A stretch of 64,000 nt of DNA from assembly GCF_027484545.1 (NCBI RefSeq), contig NZ_JAIXST010000053.1, positions 1-64,000 on the forward strand, given 5' to 3'. This DNA is from Runella sp. Its GTDB lineage: Bacteria > Bacteroidota > Bacteroidia > Cytophagales > Spirosomataceae. A program made the translations under genes and the position numbers. The notes below the pieces were generated by a model that saw nothing but the letters and a program-made list of their open reading frames with translations, was not told the origin of the DNA and searched no databases. This document shows, piece after piece, positions 52,408 to 62,140 of this stretch (the first letter of the stretch is position 1; each line of letters begins with the position of its first letter).

Positions 52408-52456
52408 AAGTATGACTTAGGAAATAAGAAGTAATCTTACTTCCTAAGTCATACTT
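52408..52456. repeat. 21-bp inverted repeat (hairpin) before the ABC ATPase gene
   Basis: AAGTATGACTTAGGAAATAAG pairs with CTTACTTCCTAAGTCATACTT with a single mismatch and a 7-nt loop. It sits 32 bp after the 387-residue gene and 17 bp before the next start, so it could end the first transcript. Confidence 0.65.
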
Positions 52457-52472
52457 CCTAATTCCATTATCT

Positions 52473-53099
52473 ATGATTTCCTGTAAAAACCTTACCTTTT
52501 CGTATAGTCCTCAAAAGCATTTTTCATTTCCTGATATTTCGTGTGCTGACCGAGAAGCCCTGTTGATTTTGGGGCAATCGGGGAAGGGGAAAACTACCTT
52601 GTTGCACCTGATGGCCCTGTTGTTACGGCCTGAAACTGGAGAAATACTAATAAACGGTAAGGATATTGCTCCGCTGTCGGCCGCAGAAGCGGCGGCAGTA
52701 CGTGCTGGTCAAATTGGCATTGTGTATCAGCGCCCGCATTTTGTAAGTTCACTCAGTGTGATGGACAATGTTATTTTGCCTAATTATTTAGCGCAAAAGC
52801 CACAGGATAAAAATCATGCTCGCCAATTGGCAGAGCAATTGGGGTTTGCCGATCATCTTTCCAAAAAAACCAATCAATTGAGTCAGGGGGAGCAGCAACG
52901 GGTAAGTATCGCCCGGGCATTAATGAACAATCCTGCCGTGATTTTGGCCGATGAGCCAACGTCCAACTTAGACGATGAAAACTGTCGGAAGGTCATCGAA
53001 CTTCTTAAAAATCAATCCGAACAAATAGGCGCAAGCCTGATTGTAGTGACCCACGACCAGCGGTTAAAAGACGTATTTTCGAATCAAGTAAATTTGTGA
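52473..53099 (+). CDS. ABC transporter ATP-binding protein (LolD/FtsE-like), no linked permease
   Basis: A 208-residue ATPase. Walker A is GQSGKGKTT near residues 34-42, the signature is LSQGEQQRVSIARAL, Walker B is VILADEPTSNLD, and the H-loop is VVTHDQRL. Size and sequence fit the MacB/LolD/FtsE group, whose ATPases pair with an FtsX-like permease. No permease is adjacent: the next gene is convergent and the previous one is a soluble unknown. The partner must be elsewhere. Specific function not predictable. Confidence 0.85.
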   Translation: MISCKNLTFSYSPQKHFSFPDISCADREALLILGQSGKGKTTLLHLMALLLRPETGEILINGKDIAPLSAAEAAAVRAGQIGIVYQRPHFVSSLSVMDNVILPNYLAQKPQDKNHARQLAEQLGFADHLSKKTNQLSQGEQQRVSIARALMNNPAVILADEPTSNLDDENCRKVIELLKNQSEQIGASLIVVTHDQRLKDVFSNQVNL

Positions 53100-53100
53100 T

Positions 53101-54138
53101 TTAGAATTTCGGACAGGAAAGTTGTTTGTCTTTCTTTACTCGTCGAGTACGCGGAGAAGGTTCAAAGTCAAACGTATAAGCCAATGAGATTTCGTGTGAA
53201 CCTCCGCTGGGCAATCCCAATGATGAAATCGTAATGTCGTAGCTGTATCCAAAGGAGAATTTATCTTGTCGGTATCCTACTAAGACTATAAGTGACTCGC
53301 GGTTGGAAATGTTGCTAACGTACTTTTTAATGGGTAAACCACGGTACCAAAGTCCCAAAACAATAGGAGAATAGGTGAGATAAACTCCTAAATCCAACTG
53401 GTCGTATTTTCCCTGAAATTTGTAATTAATGGCGGGTGAGATGGTTTTCTCTCTGTCCCATTCGTCGCCTAAGCCCGTATAACCCCCAAAAGGAATACGA
53501 AGACCTGCGTGCAAACTCCCTTTGATGGGGAGACGAGTACCGTCACCCACCTGAAAAAATCCCTGTTCAGGGCGATTGATGTGGTCTGCTGCCACTCCAA
53601 TCCAATACTTATCTGAATACAATAACAATCCCGTTGAAAAACTCATGTAGCCAATTGAGGGTGTACCGTTAGCAGCGAGTGGGTCAGCAGTGGCATTTCC
53701 TGTAAAACCGCGATTGGTGTATTGGTCACCAAACGTTAAATCACTAAGATTAGCCCGGCGATTGGCATACGTTCCCGACAAACCCATGCGCAGTGCGGTA
53801 TTTTCATTAAATTTAAGTTGATACGCATACTGCGCCGTGACTTCGGATGTACGAAGACTGCCCGTTCCCTGGGTATCGTTAACAAACATCAATCCTACCC
53901 CGCTGTTTACTCCCGCAAAGAAATGATCAACGGCAAAGGAAGTTGTCACATAGTTGGCAGCTAAGCCCGGCCACTGATTGCGGTAATTCATCATTACGCG
54001 CGGAGCCAAAGCTCCTCCTGCAAAAGCCGGATTCAGGTATAGGGGATTCGCATAAAATTGCGAAAATTGAGGGTCTTGGGCTTGCACCATCAACAAAGTA
54101 AGCCCAAAAAGCAAGGTTAAAGATAATCTTCTCTTCAT
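53101..54138 (-). CDS. PorP/SprF family type IX secretion protein
   Basis: A 345-residue protein when started at ATG 54138 (MKRRLSLTLLFGLTLLMVQAQ), the only start that gives a signal peptide. It begins DPQFSQFYANPLYLNPAFAG, the hallmark of PorP/SprF, then alternating beta strands that end in SLAYTFDF, as expected of an outer-membrane beta-barrel. In gliding Bacteroidota such proteins help secrete or anchor partner proteins via type IX secretion; each often pairs with a large SprB-like adhesin, which is absent here. The convergent ABC ATPase ends 1 bp away. Confidence 0.9.
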   Translation of the reverse strand: MKRRLSLTLLFGLTLLMVQAQDPQFSQFYANPLYLNPAFAGGALAPRVMMNYRNQWPGLAANYVTTSFAVDHFFAGVNSGVGLMFVNDTQGTGSLRTSEVTAQYAYQLKFNENTALRMGLSGTYANRRANLSDLTFGDQYTNRGFTGNATADPLAANGTPSIGYMSFSTGLLLYSDKYWIGVAADHINRPEQGFFQVGDGTRLPIKGSLHAGLRIPFGGYTGLGDEWDREKTISPAINYKFQGKYDQLDLGVYLTYSPIVLGLWYRGLPIKKYVSNISNRESLIVLVGYRQDKFSFGYSYDITISSLGLPSGGSHEISLAYTFDFEPSPRTRRVKKDKQLSCPKF

Positions 54139-54359
54139 GATACCAAACGCTACTGCAAACATTTTGCCAAAATAATCATTAAATCTTCGTGAATTTAACG
54201 GTTTTTTCAAGTAAATGTTATCCAGGTTTTAAAAAAGGCTGCTGAAAAGGTGGAATGCCGCTTTTGGATGTACCGATAGTCATTGAAATTATCTTTTAAG
54301 GTTAGAGAATCATGCATTTATTTTTACCATATAAGAAAATATCAATATGTTCGCCAAGT

Positions 54360-55749
54360 TTAAATGTGAATAGCCTCTAATCTGGCGATTTTTAAGAATA
54401 GCGGACTATTTAAATATTCAATATGGTCATTTTCGTTACTATTTAAAAGTATTTCAGCGTATTTTTCTGCTCTAAAAGTAGCTTTTAAGTCAATTATGCC
54501 CATTGACGAGCAGTATAGCTTGTTTTTGTATTTTTCTAAGACTAACTTACCAATTACAGTCATGCTAAATGCCATATTTGCTGCATTGGTTACCTGAATT
54601 TCTTTATAGTTTTTAAAATCAGCCAAGCCATAAAATTGTTTGGCATCCCTGAAATCAAACCGCGGCGGCGGTCCGCTCAATTTGAAATCGTAAGGAGTAA
54701 AAATTGATTATTGACTCTGAACTTAAAGTTAAATCGTTTGAGAAAAGCACATTTCGAGATACTTTTTTTGTAATAAGATGAGTATGAATCATTACTGCAA
54801 CATTCAATTTTATACCCGATATTTTAGGTGTAAATGCTTCAAATTGATAAACCTTAGTTGAAACATTGGAGTCATCATCTTTGATTGTTTTGACATAAAA
54901 CTTTTCGTCAATTTTGTCTAAATTCACTTTTTCACCTAATACCCTTGGTCTTCCTATACCCGATTGTTTGCCATCAAAAGGTAAAATCAAGTGAGCATTT
55001 GTTTTGAATTTTGAAATAATATTTAATCCCTGCTCAATTGCTAAAAGTAAATAAGCTTCATGACCATAAAAACCGTCAAGCGCTAAATAAAAACAGTTCA
55101 AATCAGGTATAAACACTTTTAATTCACTCTTTACTAAGCTTAAAAGCGATTTAAGTACTTGATAAGAAGTGCCTTCTGATTCGGTTTTTGGCTTATTTTT
55201 TGAACCTTTCGGCCTTCCTTTTGCCTTAGGTAAGGCATTTTGAGTTGATTTATTGATTTTGCAGGCAGTCTTTTTTGCTTTTTGTAAATTAGTAACAATT
55301 AGTTGTTGTGACGCTAAAATGTAGGACTTTTTTTCATCAATATCAATAATACAAATTACTAAAAAACTAATGGCTTTGATAACTTGCTTTTGTATTGAAG
55401 AGTAAAACAGACCAATTCCATAAGTTTGTTTACCTGCTTTGCCTTTCACGGTCTCATCCGCTGCTAACAAGTATTTTTTATCTTTTTTATATATAAAATG
55501 CTTGAACAACAGAAGATTTATTGCAAGCCAATTAATGTCTTTTAAAGCATAAAATCTTTGTACTGTTCGATAACTTAAAGTACTATATCTGGAGACCGAT
55601 AAAGTAGTTACTGAATTATAAATCCCAAATATACTATCAATTATGACTGCAAAATGTTGTAAATTTGTCGTATTGAACTGAGAGTTTAATACTTTTAATA
55701 GTTCGATAATTGTTTGCACTTTTACAAGTTGTTTAGGTCTGGAAACCAT
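54360..55749 (-). pseudogene. IS4-family transposase, disrupted by a 16-bp insertion
   Basis: The gene reads MVSRPKQLVKVQTIIELL to INFYSLRFQIE, then breaks. Without the 16 bp at 54661-54676 it continues FDFRDAKQFYGLADFKNYKE to the end, a 457-residue protein. DDE blocks visible are LLAADETV (first Asp), ALDGFYG (second Asp) and YSLRFQIEFDFRDAK, the IS4 YREK signature (Y-x2-R-x3-E-x6-K), which holds the catalytic Glu. The insertion falls directly after that Glu. Otherwise the gene looks intact, which suggests the insertion is the inactivating event and may be recent. Confidence 0.88.
54661..54676 (-). repeat. 16-bp GC-rich insertion in the IS4 transposase, copy E
   Basis: Plus-strand CGCGGCGGCGGTCCGC; on the coding strand GCGGACCGCCGCCGCG. 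It contains a GCGG-ACCG-CCGC hairpin. Deleting it joins CAA-ATT-GAG to TTT-GAT-TTC and restores the frame and the YREK motif. The boundary is ambiguous by one base. Confidence 0.8.
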
Positions 55750-55849
55750 ATAACAACTGTAAAAGTGCTTTTATTCATTTAATCACAGTATTTGGCGAAC
55801 ATATTGAATATAAGTCATCTTTTCTTATATGGTAAAACAAATACGTATA

Positions 55850-58800
55850 CTACTCAATAGATGCTGGCGCAGCAGCACCAGTTTTTTGTTCATTTTCCAA
55901 TCTCTTTTTCTTGCCCATGCTGATTTTTTCAATCAGAACAAAAAGAACAGGAACCACAAAAATGGCCAACGAAGTAGCAGCGAGCATTCCTCCAAATACC
56001 GTCCAACCGATGGTTTTGCGCGATTCGGCAGCGGCTCCACTGGCAAATGCTAAAGGCAAAACGCCCAAAATAAACGCTAATGAAGTCATAATGATAGGGC
56101 GAAGGCGTAATTGCACGGCTTCCAAGGTGGCTTTGACCAATTCCATGCCGTTGTCAACTCGTTCTTTGGCAAACTCCACAATCAAAATGGCATTTTTGGC
56201 CGCCAACCCAATCAACGTAATCAATCCGATTTGGGCGTAGATATTGTTGGATAAATTGGGTAAAAATGTCAGCGTTAAAATGGAACCGAACGCACCGATG
56301 GGAACGGCAAAAAGCACTGAAAACGGAATGGACCAACTCTCATACAGCGCTGCCAAAAACAGGAAGACAAACACGATTGAAATGGCAAAGATGGTGGTGG
56401 TACTGTCACCCGCCTTGATTTCCTCGCTGCTCATGCCCGAAAACTCGTAACCGTATCCTTCAGGCAACGTCTCTGCCGCTACTTCACGAAGGGCAGTAAT
56501 GGCCTGACCGCTACTGAAGCCGGGCTTGGGTGTTCCGTTGATTTCGACCGAGCGGTAAATGTTGTAGTGAGAGATAAGCGCCGGATTCTCAATGACTTTC
56601 GTCGTAATTAAAGAACTCAACGGAATCATATTTCCTTCCCGGTTTCGCACGTAGAATTTTTCAACCTTATCCAACGACGTGCGGAAACTGCTGTCGGCCT
56701 GCACTACGACGCGGAAATTTCGTCCGTACAGGTTGAAATCATTCACGTAGCTACTTCCCAACATGGCTGACAATGAACTGAATACTTCGGATACCGAGAC
56801 GCCCAATTTTTTGGTTTTTTCACGGTCTACGTCAATTTTGTAACTTGGAGTTCGGGTGTTGAAAAACGTAAACGCCGCACCGATTTCGGGGCGCTTGGTC
56901 AGTGCACCGAGAAATTTACGGGCTACGCCTTCAAATTGTTGAATATTGTCGGTACTGGTGGTTTGTTGTAACTGAAACGTAAATCCTGATGTAGCTCCTA
57001 AACCCGGAATGGCAGGTGGAGCAATCGCCAGAACGCGGGCTTCTTTAATATCGGCGGTGCGTTTTTGAATTTCCTTAATAACGCTCTGAACATGGTGCTC
57101 AGCGCCTTTTCGTTCAGCCCACGGATGCAGGTTGATGAACAGCGTCCCTACGTTGGATTTATTGGAAAAACTGAGAATGTTCAATCCTGCCAATCCACCC
57201 ACTACCCGCACTTCGGGAATGGACTCGACCCGTTTCATCACTTCCTTGATCATCGCGATGTTGCGCGTGGTAGAGGTAGCTTCCTGCATTTCATACGTCA
57301 CAAAAAGGCGGCCTTCGTCTTCGACCGGAATAAAACCCGTCGGTTTGTTTTTAAACAGAAAGAATAAACCCACAAACAAACACACCATCATCACCATCAC
57401 GTAAGGCGTACCCTTGATCCATTTGGCAACGCCGTTGGTATAGGAATGCGATACTTTCTCAAACCATTTATTGAAACGGTCGAAGAGTTTCTCCATGAAA
57501 TTTTTCCTGTCATTGGCACCTTTGGAAGGACGCAGCATGGTAGAACACAGCGCAGGCGTAAGCGACAAGGCTACGAAAGCCGATAACAGTACCGATACGG
57601 CAATCGTAATGGCAAACTGCTGATAAAGACGACCTACAATGCCCGGTACAAAGCTAACGGGCACGAAAACCGCCGCCAAAATCAAGGCAATGGCAATAAC
57701 CGGCCCCGAAATTTCTTTCATCGCTTTAGCCGTTGCGTCTTTGGGTGAAAGTTTCTCGTGGTCAATATTGTGTTGCACCGCTTCCACCACCACAATAGCG
57801 TCATCCACCACGATACCAATAGCCAACACGAACGCAAACAGCGTCAGTGTATTGATGGTAAACCCAAAGGGAATGAAGAAAATAAACGTACCGATGAGCG
57901 AAACGGGAATGGCCAAAATGGGAATCAACGTAGCGCGCCAGTTTTGCAAGAACAGGAATACCACAATAATAACCAGAATCATGGCTTCGCCGAAGGTTTT
58001 TAATACTTCATCAATCGAAACCCGCACTACGGTAGCCGTTTCGGTTGGCATCACGTAGTCAATGTCTTTGGGAAACGTTTTCTTCATAGATTCCAGGGCT
58101 TTTACTACGCCGTCGTACGTTTCGAGGGCATTGGCACTGGGTGCCTGATAAATCAAGACAAAAGCGGCCGGTTTTCCGCTGACAAACGCGTTGGCTCCGT
58201 AGTCAAACTTACCTAATTCAACCCGCGCCACATCGCGCAGATACACCACGCGACCGTCGGTACGTGAGGAGCGCACCACAATATCTTCAAATTGTTCTTT
58301 GGTATTCAACCGGCTGTTAGTCAGTACACTATATTCAAAGGTTTGGGTATTGGGCTGCGGATTTCCACCCACGGTTCCTGCGGCAATTTGTAGATTCTGC
58401 TCCGAAAGTGCCGCTGAAATATCGGCAGGAGTCATACGAAGTGAAGCGAGTTTGTCGGGATTCAACCAAATACGCATTCCAAAATCGTCGGCGCGGGATA
58501 CGATATCGCCCACGCCTTTCACCCGTTGTAAAGCATCTTTCAGATAAATGTTGGCGTAGTTTCCAATGAACTGCGCATCGTGGGTGCCTTTGGGTGAATA
58601 CAGCGCCAATACTACCATGATGCTGGGTTGTCGTTTCCGAACCGTAATTCCCAAGCGTTTGACGGCATCGGGCAGGGAAGGTTCTGCCACACTGACGCGG
58701 TTTTGCACGTCGAGTGCAGCAATATTTACGTCGGTTCCGACCTCAAACACAACGTTGATGCCGCTTTGTCCGCTGCTTGTACTGGTGCTGGACATATAGC

Positions 58801-59029
58801 TCATGCCCGGTACGCCGTTGACCTGCGTTTCCATGGCCGTGGTGGTTGTTTGTTCCACCGTTTGCGCATCGGCCCCGATGAAGTTTCCCGAAATAGACAC
58901 CGTTGGCGGAGTGACGTCGGGGTATTGGGCAATGGGCAACGTAGACAGGGCGATTAGCCCCACCAATACAATCACAATCGACGAGACGATGGCGGTAATG
59001 GGCCTTTTTATAAAAATATCTGCAATCAT
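55850..59029 (-). CDS. RND multidrug efflux permease (AcrB/MexB-like)
   Basis: A 1059-residue inner-membrane transporter, normal size for the HAE1 family. It has 12 membrane spans in two halves, and the proton-relay pair Asp409-Asp410 in VLAIGIVVDDAIVVVEAV. The first half opens with the standard IFIKRPITAIVSS. It exports hydrophobic compounds from the periplasm with the adaptor and channel encoded just upstream. Last gene of a three-gene operon (TolC, adaptor, permease). The IS4-type element sits 12 bp after its stop, so it does not interrupt the gene. Confidence 0.93.
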   Translation of the reverse strand: MIADIFIKRPITAIVSSIVIVLVGLIALSTLPIAQYPDVTPPTVSISGNFIGADAQTVEQTTTTAMETQVNGVPGMSYMSSTSTSSGQSGINVVFEVGTDVNIAALDVQNRVSVAEPSLPDAVKRLGITVRKRQPSIMVVLALYSPKGTHDAQFIGNYANIYLKDALQRVKGVGDIVSRADDFGMRIWLNPDKLASLRMTPADISAALSEQNLQIAAGTVGGNPQPNTQTFEYSVLTNSRLNTKEQFEDIVVRSSRTDGRVVYLRDVARVELGKFDYGANAFVSGKPAAFVLIYQAPSANALETYDGVVKALESMKKTFPKDIDYVMPTETATVVRVSIDEVLKTFGEAMILVIIVVFLFLQNWRATLIPILAIPVSLIGTFIFFIPFGFTINTLTLFAFVLAIGIVVDDAIVVVEAVQHNIDHEKLSPKDATAKAMKEISGPVIAIALILAAVFVPVSFVPGIVGRLYQQFAITIAVSVLLSAFVALSLTPALCSTMLRPSKGANDRKNFMEKLFDRFNKWFEKVSHSYTNGVAKWIKGTPYVMVMMVCLFVGLFFLFKNKPTGFIPVEDEGRLFVTYEMQEATSTTRNIAMIKEVMKRVESIPEVRVVGGLAGLNILSFSNKSNVGTLFINLHPWAERKGAEHHVQSVIKEIQKRTADIKEARVLAIAPPAIPGLGATSGFTFQLQQTTSTDNIQQFEGVARKFLGALTKRPEIGAAFTFFNTRTPSYKIDVDREKTKKLGVSVSEVFSSLSAMLGSSYVNDFNLYGRNFRVVVQADSSFRTSLDKVEKFYVRNREGNMIPLSSLITTKVIENPALISHYNIYRSVEINGTPKPGFSSGQAITALREVAAETLPEGYGYEFSGMSSEEIKAGDSTTTIFAISIVFVFLFLAALYESWSIPFSVLFAVPIGAFGSILTLTFLPNLSNNIYAQIGLITLIGLAAKNAILIVEFAKERVDNGMELVKATLEAVQLRLRPIIMTSLAFILGVLPLAFASGAAAESRKTIGWTVFGGMLAATSLAIFVVPVLFVLIEKISMGKKKRLENEQKTGAAAPASIE

Positions 59030-59090
59030 TTCGGGAGATTTTAGATTTGCAATTGTCGATTTTTGATTGAAAAAAGCAATTGTAAATGAG

Positions 59091-60203
59091 TTATTTGTCC
59101 GTTTTTATCACTGAGCCTTCGCGTAAGTTTTGCACACCTTCTACGGCAATTTTTTCGCCTTCTTTCAAGCCTTCTTTGACAATGATTTTGGTTCCCAAAG
59201 ATTGTCCGGGCACAATTCGCCGCTGACTTACTTTGCTGCTGTCGCGGGCCACATACACAAAAAACTCACCTAATTGCTCGGTTACTGCTTTGTACGGAAT
59301 TACGACAGATTTGGTGGAAGCGCGGTTTAGCACCCGCACTGTTCCGTTCATGCCGGCGCGCAGTAAATTATCGCGGTTTGGGAAAATCAAGCGCGTTTTG
59401 ATAGTTCCCGTTTGTGGGTCTACGGCGCGGTCAATGAGCTGAATCTTACCTGGATAAGGGTAAATGTCTTTGCCAAAAGCCAGCGTGAAAGTCGAGTCTT
59501 TGGATTTGTTATTTTTCAGTAATGTCGTAAACCGATAAATTTCTTTTTGGTCTACGCCAAAATCAACGGCAAGCTGCCCATCGGTCGAAACCGTATTCAG
59601 CACAGTTTGCCCTGCTGAAACGGCAGTTCCTGCTTTTACCAATGATATTCCGATAATACCGTCAAAAGGTGCGTACACTTTGGTGTATCTTAAGCCAGTA
59701 GATACTGCCGAAATGTTGGCTTTGGACGCTTCAGCCTGTTTTTTTGCTACTTCCAGGGCAGCATCGGCATTGTCAACCAACTGCTTGGCTACGGCATCAT
59801 TTTTATCCAATTCGTGGTAACGGTCCGCGTCTTTTTGTGCTTTATTGACGTTGGCCTCCTGTACTTTGAGATTGGCTACGGCTTGTTCATAATTAGCCGA
59901 ATACAATTGAGCGTCAATAGAATACAGAAGTTGCCCTTTTCTGACTCGGGCTCCATCCTGAAAATGAACACCCGTAATAAAGCCCGTCACCTGCGGGCGC
60001 AACTCTACCTGATTTAAGGGCGTAATGGAAGCCGGATATTCATCATAATAAACGGCATCCGTCGTGGTAACTTCCTCCAGCGTGACGGGAACGGCAGGAG
60101 GTGCCTGTTGGGCTGCTGCTTTTTGTTCTTCTTTTTTATCGCAGGAAGTCAACAATAGGATAGACAAAGCGATGGTAACATAGTGTATAGGATTCGAATA
60201 CAT
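59091..60203 (-). CDS. RND efflux periplasmic adaptor (AcrA-like lipoprotein)
   Basis: A 370-residue membrane-fusion protein. Signal peptide with a lipobox LLLTSC (Cys21). The barrel-sandwich and hairpin region includes VELRPQVTGFITGVHFQDGARVRKGQLLYSID near residues 66-97, and then the coiled hairpin EANVNKAQKDADRY. APFDGIIGIS near 177 and the later GTIKTRLIFPN domain complete the fold. It links the AcrB-like pump to the TolC-like channel. 61 bp upstream of the permease start and 20 bp downstream of the TolC-like gene. Confidence 0.92.
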   Translation of the reverse strand: MYSNPIHYVTIALSILLLTSCDKKEEQKAAAQQAPPAVPVTLEEVTTTDAVYYDEYPASITPLNQVELRPQVTGFITGVHFQDGARVRKGQLLYSIDAQLYSANYEQAVANLKVQEANVNKAQKDADRYHELDKNDAVAKQLVDNADAALEVAKKQAEASKANISAVSTGLRYTKVYAPFDGIIGISLVKAGTAVSAGQTVLNTVSTDGQLAVDFGVDQKEIYRFTTLLKNNKSKDSTFTLAFGKDIYPYPGKIQLIDRAVDPQTGTIKTRLIFPNRDNLLRAGMNGTVRVLNRASTKSVVIPYKAVTEQLGEFFVYVARDSSKVSQRRIVPGQSLGTKIIVKEGLKEGEKIAVEGVQNLREGSVIKTDK

Positions 60204-60223
60204 GATAGCCGGAGATTCAGTGA

Positions 60224-61573
60224 TTAATAATTAAGTTGGCCGAGGGCTCGTTGTACATCAATTTTATTGGAAAGAACCTGATAGAGGGCGTTGTAATAAT
60301 TGATACGCGCCAATCGCAGATCCGTTTCGGAGGTAATGACTTCCAGGTAGGTTTTTATACCCGACCGATATTGCAATTGAATAATGTCGTAGACTTCTTT
60401 TGCTAAATCCCTGTTTTCTTTTTGGGTAAGCAGATTGATCAAACTTCCTTTGTAGTTGCCCAAGGCCCGCACATATTCGGCGTTGACGTTCAGTTGAAGG
60501 CGTTTGATGTCCAAATTAATTCGTTTCAATTGCCATTCGGCGGTGTTGGTATTGATTTTTCGTTTTCCGCCCTGATAAATAGGTAACGAAAGCGTTAGGA
60601 CTAAAAAAGAGTTTGGGAAAATTTTGCTGTAAAGGTCCAAAAACTGATTGTTTTGAAAGTTTAAATTATAGGCTCCGTTAGCAGCTACCGTAGGTAAATA
60701 ACTCCATTTGGTATATTGAAAATTATATTCCAATAATCGCTTTTGAGTGCTTAACAGTTGATAATCAATACGTTCCGTATAATCCGCGTTTTGGAGCGTG
60801 TCCAAAAAAATCTCCTGTTCCAATTGCAGCGTATCGTATTGAAGACTCAATTCCTGCTCTTTCGGATAGCCCATCAATGACTTGAGGTATTCCACTTTAC
60901 CTGTCAATACCTCTTCGTTGCTTTTTCGGGCGGCTTTGGTATTGTTCAGTGAAATCAATGCGCGTTTGTAATCAATTTTATCGGCGACTCCCGCTTTGTA
61001 CTGATTTTGAGCATCTTTTAAGCTTCTTTCCAGCCGCACAATGTCTTCGTTGGAAACATCAATTTGCTGCTTGGTAGTCAAAACATCATAAAAAGCCTTG
61101 GACACGTCAACGGCCAAATCGGTTTTGTTGGAAGCAGTAAGTTGGCTGGATTGTAAGCGAACATCATTCTGAGTTCGTCGGGCCAGAAGAATATCGCGGT
61201 TAAAAATAGCCTGTGATACCGTCAACTGTCCCGCTGATAAGTTCTTGACGCCCAGCTTAACGGGGTTTCCGCCAATGATGCTAGTTTGGACGATGAAATT
61301 GTGTTGCAGATTATAATTGAAGTTGATTTGTGGATACCAATCGGCAAGTCGGTTTTTGATATTGTTTTCCGTGATTCGCTCATCAATCACAGATTGTTGG
61401 ATTGCCGGTTGGTTTCTGATGGCATACTTAACGACTTCTTCCAGCGTAGCTTTGTCTAAGGTTGCGGTGCCGAGGGGAGATTGAGCAAAAAGTGAGCCGT
61501 AAGATTGACAAAAAAGCAGAGCGGCAACAAAGGCGAAAAAAATCTTTTTATCTGATTTGGACCAATAGTTCAT
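60224..61573 (-). CDS. TolC-family outer-membrane efflux protein
   Basis: A 449-residue protein, signal peptide ending near SLFAQ. It has the two-fold internal repeat of outer-membrane efflux proteins: long helices with RNQPAIQQSVIDERITENNIKNR and DLAVDVSKAFYDVLTTKQQID in the first half, and TNTAEWQLKRINLDIKRLQL, TYLEVITSETDLRLARINYY in the second. It forms the outer-membrane trimeric channel of the RND pump. First gene of the operon; order TolC-adaptor-permease differs from the commoner adaptor-permease-TolC. No local regulator gene is seen. Confidence 0.92.
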   Translation of the reverse strand: MNYWSKSDKKIFFAFVAALLFCQSYGSLFAQSPLGTATLDKATLEEVVKYAIRNQPAIQQSVIDERITENNIKNRLADWYPQINFNYNLQHNFIVQTSIIGGNPVKLGVKNLSAGQLTVSQAIFNRDILLARRTQNDVRLQSSQLTASNKTDLAVDVSKAFYDVLTTKQQIDVSNEDIVRLERSLKDAQNQYKAGVADKIDYKRALISLNNTKAARKSNEEVLTGKVEYLKSLMGYPKEQELSLQYDTLQLEQEIFLDTLQNADYTERIDYQLLSTQKRLLEYNFQYTKWSYLPTVAANGAYNLNFQNNQFLDLYSKIFPNSFLVLTLSLPIYQGGKRKINTNTAEWQLKRINLDIKRLQLNVNAEYVRALGNYKGSLINLLTQKENRDLAKEVYDIIQLQYRSGIKTYLEVITSETDLRLARINYYNALYQVLSNKIDVQRALGQLNY

Positions 61574-62081
61574 TCAGGGTAAAAGTTATGATAAACAGAA
61601 AATAAAAAAGAAAATAAAGGCCGAATAAACAACGGATGACCAGAGATTCAGGAGTCGTTAGACGGAAAATAAACCGCAAATGGGGCGGGATATCGGAAAG
61701 GCAAAAGCTTCAAAAAGGTGGGCTCGCCAAAGAGAGGGGAGTGCCGTGAGAGTACAGGCGGAGTATTTATAAGCATTAATTCTTACCTAACCGAACTGCG
61801 TGTATTTTTTACTTTTAACCTACGTAAAAGGTACTTTTCAGAAAATAAAACGAGTCATTGGGAGTGTTAAGAAATTCGAATGATGCAAAAGACTAACTTC
61901 GGTGGATATAGATGATAAAACAATAAAATTTTAAAAGCAGTCATTGAGATGTTTGTGATAATAAGGGGTAAAACTCACCATGAAACCAAAATTAGTGTTC
62001 AGGAAGCTAAAAGTCTGCAAAGATTGAATGAAGAAAATACACTCATAAAGTGAATATTTTGCCGAAGCGAACACATTAAAA

Positions 62082-62097
62082 GCGGCGAGTCCGCGCC
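62082..62097. repeat. GC-rich 16-mer, look-alike of the 16-bp inserts
   Basis: GCGGCGAGTCCGCGCC in AT-rich DNA, with a GCGG-N5-CCGC hairpin and a GCC tail. It matches the design, not the exact sequence, of the two inserts in transposases. Whether it is an insertion cannot be shown, because the original site is unknown. Confidence 0.4.
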
Positions 62098-62109
62098 AAT
62101 CAATAAGGG

Positions 62110-62125
62110 GCGGGCCCACCGCGGC
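62110..62125. repeat. Second GC-rich 16-mer, look-alike of the 16-bp inserts
   Basis: GCGGGCCCACCGCGGC, again GCGG-N5-CCGC with a GGC tail, 12 bp after the first. It resembles copy E (GCGGACCGCCGCCGCG). Confidence 0.4.
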
Positions 62126-62140
62126 CGAAATTCTAAAAAT

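Larger units (their letters stand above)
54322..55837 (-). mobile_element. IS4-type insertion sequence (defective)
   Basis: Perfect 18-bp terminal inverted repeats (TTTTACCATATAAGAAAA) at 54322-54339 and 55820-55837, with further inner matching (CAATATGTTCGCCAA). The element is about 1516 bp with one transposase gene. It lies 12 bp after the stop of the RND permease gene. No target duplication is evident (GCATTTAT on the left, CAAATACG on the right). Confidence 0.85.
61574..62140. other. Intergenic region upstream of the RND operon
   Basis: 567 bp without a credible gene. It should carry the operon promoter, but I found no full TTTG/TANNTTTG pair on the minus strand. A TACTTTTAACCTACGTAAAAGGTACTTT segment near 61810-61837 is partly palindromic and could be an operator. 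Two GC-rich 16-mers lie at its far end (62082 and 62110). Confidence 0.45.
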
